Below, piece by piece: positions 6,412-9,317 of a stretch of DNA of 9,317 bases; the stretch's first letter is position 1, and every line of letters starts with the position of its first letter. The stretch spans positions 1-9,317 of the forward strand of contig DOIV01000065.1 in NCBI GenBank assembly GCA_003511845.1. Direction: 5' to 3'. The notes beneath the pieces were generated by a model, which saw only the letters and a program-made list of their open reading frames with translations, did no database searches and was not told where the DNA came from. The DNA comes from Flavobacteriaceae bacterium. Its GTDB lineage: Bacteria; Bacteroidota; Bacteroidia; Flavobacteriales; Flavobacteriaceae. Made by a program: the position numbers and the translations under genes.

Positions 6412-6532
6412 AAAAGAAATTACTTTCTGTAATTTTTATGTTTTTCTTATAATGTTTTTCTTAAAGCACGCTTTTTTAAAGCGGATTTGACTTTTAAATT
6501 TAATCATTTATTAATTTAAAAAGTAAAGAAAA
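6412..6532 (+). other. Leader between SAM-I aptamer and metY; two weak hairpins
   Basis: This AT-rich leader must hold the expression platform. AAATTAC (6417-6423) pairs with GTAATTT (6429-6435), followed shortly by TTTTT. CGCTTT (6469-6474) pairs with AAAGCG (6478-6483) over a TTT loop. Neither is a textbook terminator: the first stem is almost all A-T and the second lacks a clean T-run. I see no convincing anti-terminator pairing with the P1 strand, so the switching mechanism is unresolved. Confidence 0.4.
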
Positions 6533-7825
6533 ATGAGTACACAAAAATTCGCAACCAATGCGTTGCACGCAGGTCACGACGTAACGTCTAACGGGGGAAC
6601 CAGAGCAGTTCCTATTTATCAAACAACAAGTTATGTCTTTGAAGATTCGAATCAAGCCGCAAATCGGTTTAACTTATCAGAGCCGGGTTTTATTTATACC
6701 CGCTTAAACAACCCTACTAATGATGTCTTAGAACAGCGTTTGGCTACTTTAGAAGGTGGTGTTGCAGCTGTAGTTACCGCTTCTGGCACAGCAGCAATTA
6801 GTACAGCCTTGTTAACTTTGTTAAGAGCTGGAGATCACATTGTGGCATCTAGTAGTTTGTATGGTGGTACATATAATTTATTAAAAGTAACCTTACCAAG
6901 ACTAGGTATTACTACTACATTTGTAGATGCTTCAAACTCTGAAAACTTTAAGAATGCTGTTCAAGAAAATACCAGAGCAATTTTTATCGAATCATTAGGA
7001 AACCCTAAATTAGACGTATTAGATATTAAAGCAATTTCTACGGCAGCTAAAACTGCCAGAATCCCTCTAATTGTAGATAATACAGTTGCTACACCGGCTT
7101 TATTGAACCCTATTGAACACGGAGCAAATATCGTCATCCATTCATTGACAAAGTATATCAGTGGTAATGGCACTTCACTTGGCGGAGCTATAATTGATGC
7201 TGGTACTTTTGATTGGTCTAACGGTAATTTTCCTGAATTTACAGAGCCTTCTGAAGGTTATCATGGTTTGGTTTATCATGAAGCTTTAGGTGCTATAGCC
7301 TTTATTGCTAAAGTAAGGATTGAAGGTTTACGTGATTTTGGTGCAGCATTGAGTCCGTTTAATGCCTTTCAAATTATTCAAGGTTTAGAAACTTTAGATA
7401 TAAGAATAAAAAAGCATAGCGAAAATGCATTGGCTTTAGCAAAATGGTTACAAAATCAAGAAGAAGTTGCTTGGGTAAATTATCCAGGTTTAGATGTGAG
7501 TGAGTATAATGATTTAGCAAAAAAATATTTACCAAAAGGGCAAAGTGGATTGGTTACTTTTGGGGCCAAAGGCGGATTTGAATCAGCTAAAACCATAGCA
7601 GATACAACTAAGGTGTTTTCACTACTGGCTAATATTGGAGATTCAAAGTCATTAATTATTCATCCTTCAAGTACTACACATCAACAGTTGAATGAAGAAG
7701 ATCAAGAAGCTACAGGTGTGAGTCAAGATTTAATACGGCTTTCAGTAGGTCTTGAAGATATAGATGATTTGAAAGATGATTTAAAAGAAGCGTTTAAAAC
7801 CATTCCAAAATCAGTATTGCAATAG
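6533..7825 (+). CDS. metY: O-acetylhomoserine aminocarboxypropyltransferase (O-acetylhomoserine sulfhydrylase)
   Basis: A PLP enzyme of the Cys/Met-metabolism fold that converts O-acetylhomoserine and sulfide to homocysteine and acetate in the cytoplasm. The 430-residue length and the N-terminus FATNALHAGHDVTSNGGTRA are typical of MetY rather than of cystathionine gamma-synthase. Visible motifs are VPIYQTTSYVF (26-36), the PLP-phosphate-contacting YTRLNNPT (55-62), ASGTAA (83-88), the VDNT aspartate strand, and the Schiff-base lysine in SLTKY (K207), followed by SGNGTSLGG. The late segment SLLANIGDSKSLIIHPSSTTH is also characteristic. It is the first gene after the SAM-I riboswitch, and metX starts 1 bp after its stop, so the two are co-translated or closely coupled. 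Some cysteine synthase activity is known in the family and cannot be excluded. Confidence 0.94.
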   Translation: MSTQKFATNALHAGHDVTSNGGTRAVPIYQTTSYVFEDSNQAANRFNLSEPGFIYTRLNNPTNDVLEQRLATLEGGVAAVVTASGTAAISTALLTLLRAGDHIVASSSLYGGTYNLLKVTLPRLGITTTFVDASNSENFKNAVQENTRAIFIESLGNPKLDVLDIKAISTAAKTARIPLIVDNTVATPALLNPIEHGANIVIHSLTKYISGNGTSLGGAIIDAGTFDWSNGNFPEFTEPSEGYHGLVYHEALGAIAFIAKVRIEGLRDFGAALSPFNAFQIIQGLETLDIRIKKHSENALALAKWLQNQEEVAWVNYPGLDVSEYNDLAKKYLPKGQSGLVTFGAKGGFESAKTIADTTKVFSLLANIGDSKSLIIHPSSTTHQQLNEEDQEATGVSQDLIRLSVGLEDIDDLKDDLKEAFKTIPKSVLQ

Positions 7826-7826
7826 C

Positions 7827-8810
7827 ATGAGTTTAGAATATATAGAAATACAAAATTTTAAAACCGAATTTGGTAAGGCAGTTACAATCAGACTGTCTTA
7901 CCAAATTTTTGGTAAGCCTTTAGGTGAAGCTCCAATTGTATTGGTAAATCATGCCTTGACAGGAAACTCTACAGTTTGTGGAAAAGATGGATGGTGGCAA
8001 GATTTGATTGGCGATGGTAAATGTATTGACACCAATCAATATACAGTGTTGGCTTTTGACATTCCTGGAAATGGTTTTGGTAATGATGCACATTTTATAG
8101 ATAATTATAAAGATTTTACAGCAAGAGATATTGCTAAAATTTTTGTTTTAGGTTTGGAAGCATTAAAAATAAAATCACTTTATGCAGTTATTGGAGGTTC
8201 AGTTGGTGGTGGTATTGCTTGGGAATTGGCAGTATTAAAGCCTAATTATATTGAATATTTAATTCCAATTGCTTCAGATTGGAAGTCTACAGATTGGTTA
8301 ATAGCCAATTGTTATTTACAAGATTTAATTTTAAATAATTCATCAAGTCCTATAGCAGACGCTCGTGTTCATGCAATGTTGTGTTATAGAACACCCGCTT
8401 CTTTTAAAACAAAATTTGATAGGTCAACAAATAAATCACTTGATGTGTTTAATATTGAAAGTTGGTTGATTCATCATGGTAAGAAATTAAATGAACGTTT
8501 TCACTTAGCGACCTATAAATTAATGAATCAACTCTTAAAAACGATAGATATTACTAGAGATAGAGGTGGTTTTGAAGAAGTCGCATCAACAATAACATCT
8601 CATATTCATATTGTGGGGGTAAATACCGATTTATTTTTTACAGTAAATGAAAATAAAGATACCTTTGAGCAATTAAAAAATAAGGGATTAAAGGTGAGTT
8701 ATGATGAAGTGGAATCCATTCATGGTCATGATGCTTTTTTGATAGAGTATAAACAATTAACGAAATTTTTAAATCCGATTTTTAAAAATAAAATTAAAAA
8801 AGTTGCATAA
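7827..8810 (+). CDS. metX: Homoserine O-acetyltransferase (alpha/beta-hydrolase fold)
   Basis: MetX acylates homoserine from acetyl-CoA, making the substrate of the upstream sulfhydrylase. The 327-residue protein has the family elements: VNHALTGN (40-47, oxyanion region), AFDIPGNGFG (76-85), the nucleophile elbow GGSVGGG with Ser125, the catalytic Asp in VNTDLFF (D268) and the catalytic His in HGHDAFL (H301). It is somewhat shorter than many characterised MetX proteins, mainly from compact loops, but the triad is complete. Acetyl rather than succinyl specificity is inferred from pairing with metY. The start lies 1 bp after metY and the next gene starts 3 bp after its stop, consistent with a single SAM-regulated transcript. 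The first 30 codons hold an unusual inverted repeat, listed separately. Confidence 0.93.
   Translation: MSLEYIEIQNFKTEFGKAVTIRLSYQIFGKPLGEAPIVLVNHALTGNSTVCGKDGWWQDLIGDGKCIDTNQYTVLAFDIPGNGFGNDAHFIDNYKDFTARDIAKIFVLGLEALKIKSLYAVIGGSVGGGIAWELAVLKPNYIEYLIPIASDWKSTDWLIANCYLQDLILNNSSSPIADARVHAMLCYRTPASFKTKFDRSTNKSLDVFNIESWLIHHGKKLNERFHLATYKLMNQLLKTIDITRDRGGFEEVASTITSHIHIVGVNTDLFFTVNENKDTFEQLKNKGLKVSYDEVESIHGHDAFLIEYKQLTKFLNPIFKNKIKKVA
7867..7907 (+). repeat. Inverted repeat with terminator-like form inside the start of metX
   Basis: ATTTGGTAAGGCAGT (7868-7882) and ACTGTCTTACCAAAT (7892-7906) form a 15-bp stem with one G-U wobble and a 9-nt loop; one more A-T pair extends it at the base. Five T (7906-7910) follow at once. 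A further direct copy of TTTGGTAAG lies at 7908-7916. It is entirely within coding sequence about 40 nt after the start codon. Confidence 0.75.
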
Positions 8811-8813
8811 TTT

Positions 8814-9317
8814 ATGAGCAAAGACAAACCGGCATTTGAAACTCAAGCGATAAGAAATCAGACGGAGCGTTCTCAATTTTCAGAACACTCTACACCATTA
8901 TATTTAACATCTAGTTTTATTTTTGATGATGCAGAAGATATGAGAGCTTCTTTTGCAGAAGAAAAAGAAAAGAACTTATATAGTCGGTTTTCAAATCCGA
9001 ATACGACAGAGTTTGTAGATAAAATGGTAGCCATGGAAGGTGCAGAATCAGGTTATGCTTTTGCAACAGGTATGGCAGCGATATTTTCAACCTTTGGTGC
9101 TTTGTTAAATGCAGGAGATCATATTGTTTCATGTCGCTCAGTATTTGGATCAACGCACACTTTATTCACTAAATACTTACCCAAATGGAATATTGAAACG
9201 AGTTATTTTAAAGTAAATGAAGTTGATAAAGTAGAAAGCTTGATTCAACCCAATACAAAAATTTTATATGCTGAAAGTCCTACAAAGCCAGCCGTAGATA
9301 TTTTAGATTTGGAAGTT
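8814..9317 (+). CDS. Second Cys/Met-metabolism PLP enzyme, O-succinylhomoserine sulfhydrylase-like (partial, 3' end missing)
   Basis: The ATG at 8814, 3 bp after metX, opens a frame that runs off the window after 168 codons. It belongs to the same PLP superfamily as the first gene of the operon but to a different branch. The signatures are FETQAIRNQTERSQFSEHS (8-26), TPLYLTSSFIF (27-37), the PLP-phosphate residues Y56 and R58 in YSRFSNPNTTEF, ATGMAA (84-89), and AGDHIVSCRSVFGST (100-114). Characterised relatives include O-succinylhomoserine sulfhydrylase and cystathionine gamma-synthase or lyase. The Schiff-base lysine lies beyond the window, so activity cannot be confirmed. Context points to homocysteine or cystathionine formation under the SAM-I switch. 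The N-terminus resembles MetZ more than MetB. Confidence 0.85.
   Translation, partial: MSKDKPAFETQAIRNQTERSQFSEHSTPLYLTSSFIFDDAEDMRASFAEEKEKNLYSRFSNPNTTEFVDKMVAMEGAESGYAFATGMAAIFSTFGALLNAGDHIVSCRSVFGSTHTLFTKYLPKWNIETSYFKVNEVDKVESLIQPNTKILYAESPTKPAVDILDLEV

Noticed and set aside
6961..7173. Minus-strand open frame of 70 codons inside metY
   Set aside because: It is a shadow of a highly conserved PLP-enzyme region.
8917..9153. Minus-strand open frame of 78 codons opposite the second PLP enzyme
   Set aside because: The plus-strand frame is clearly coding; the antisense product is a low-complexity Leu/Tyr-rich sequence.

Overview
The window looks like a chromosomal segment from a marine-type Flavobacteriaceae/Bacteroidota genome. 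The evidence is the low G+C content, TAnnTTTG-type -7 promoter elements, the absence of clear Shine-Dalgarno sites, TonB-type transducers with a GC...CF motif, a gliding-motility RemB-like outer-membrane protein, and a lipoprotein leader ending in Cys-Ser-Ser-Asp-Asp. The species cannot be determined from this sequence alone.

Left part (1-4099, all minus strand): a partial RemB-like outer-membrane protein with a TonB-C-like N-terminal module; a WbpD/WlbB-type hexapeptide sugar N-acetyltransferase; deoC (deoxyribose-phosphate aldolase); a strong intrinsic terminator; a one-TM TonB-family energy transducer; and a small thioredoxin-fold protein that has lost one cysteine of the CxxC motif. deoC and the acetyltransferase are 4 bp apart and probably co-transcribed. 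Between the thioredoxin-like gene and metK lie two hairpin-forming repeats of a kind scattered through flavobacterial genomes.

Central and right part (4245-9317): a methionine/S-adenosylmethionine module. metK (SAM synthetase, minus strand) has a 5' leader with a SAM-II (metA/SAM_alpha) type aptamer directly behind a Bacteroidota-type promoter. Divergent from it is a DM13-domain lipoprotein gene interrupted by one in-frame amber codon. Downstream on the plus strand, a canonical SAM-I (S-box) riboswitch precedes a tightly packed operon. The operon holds an O-acetylhomoserine sulfhydrylase (metY), a homoserine O-acetyltransferase (metX) and the start of a second Cys/Met-metabolism PLP enzyme, which runs off the window.

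How it works together: MetX makes O-acetylhomoserine, the sulfhydrylase(s) turn it into homocysteine, homocysteine is methylated to methionine by a gene not present here, and MetK makes SAM. SAM can then feed back through two structurally unrelated riboswitch classes about 0.7 kb apart, one on each side of the pathway. The most interesting signals are this dual-class riboswitch arrangement, a possible switching hairpin that overlaps the SAM-II core, a 15-bp terminator-like stem inside the start of metX, and the amber-interrupted DM13 lipoprotein. I see no CRISPR array, tRNA, rRNA or insertion sequence.
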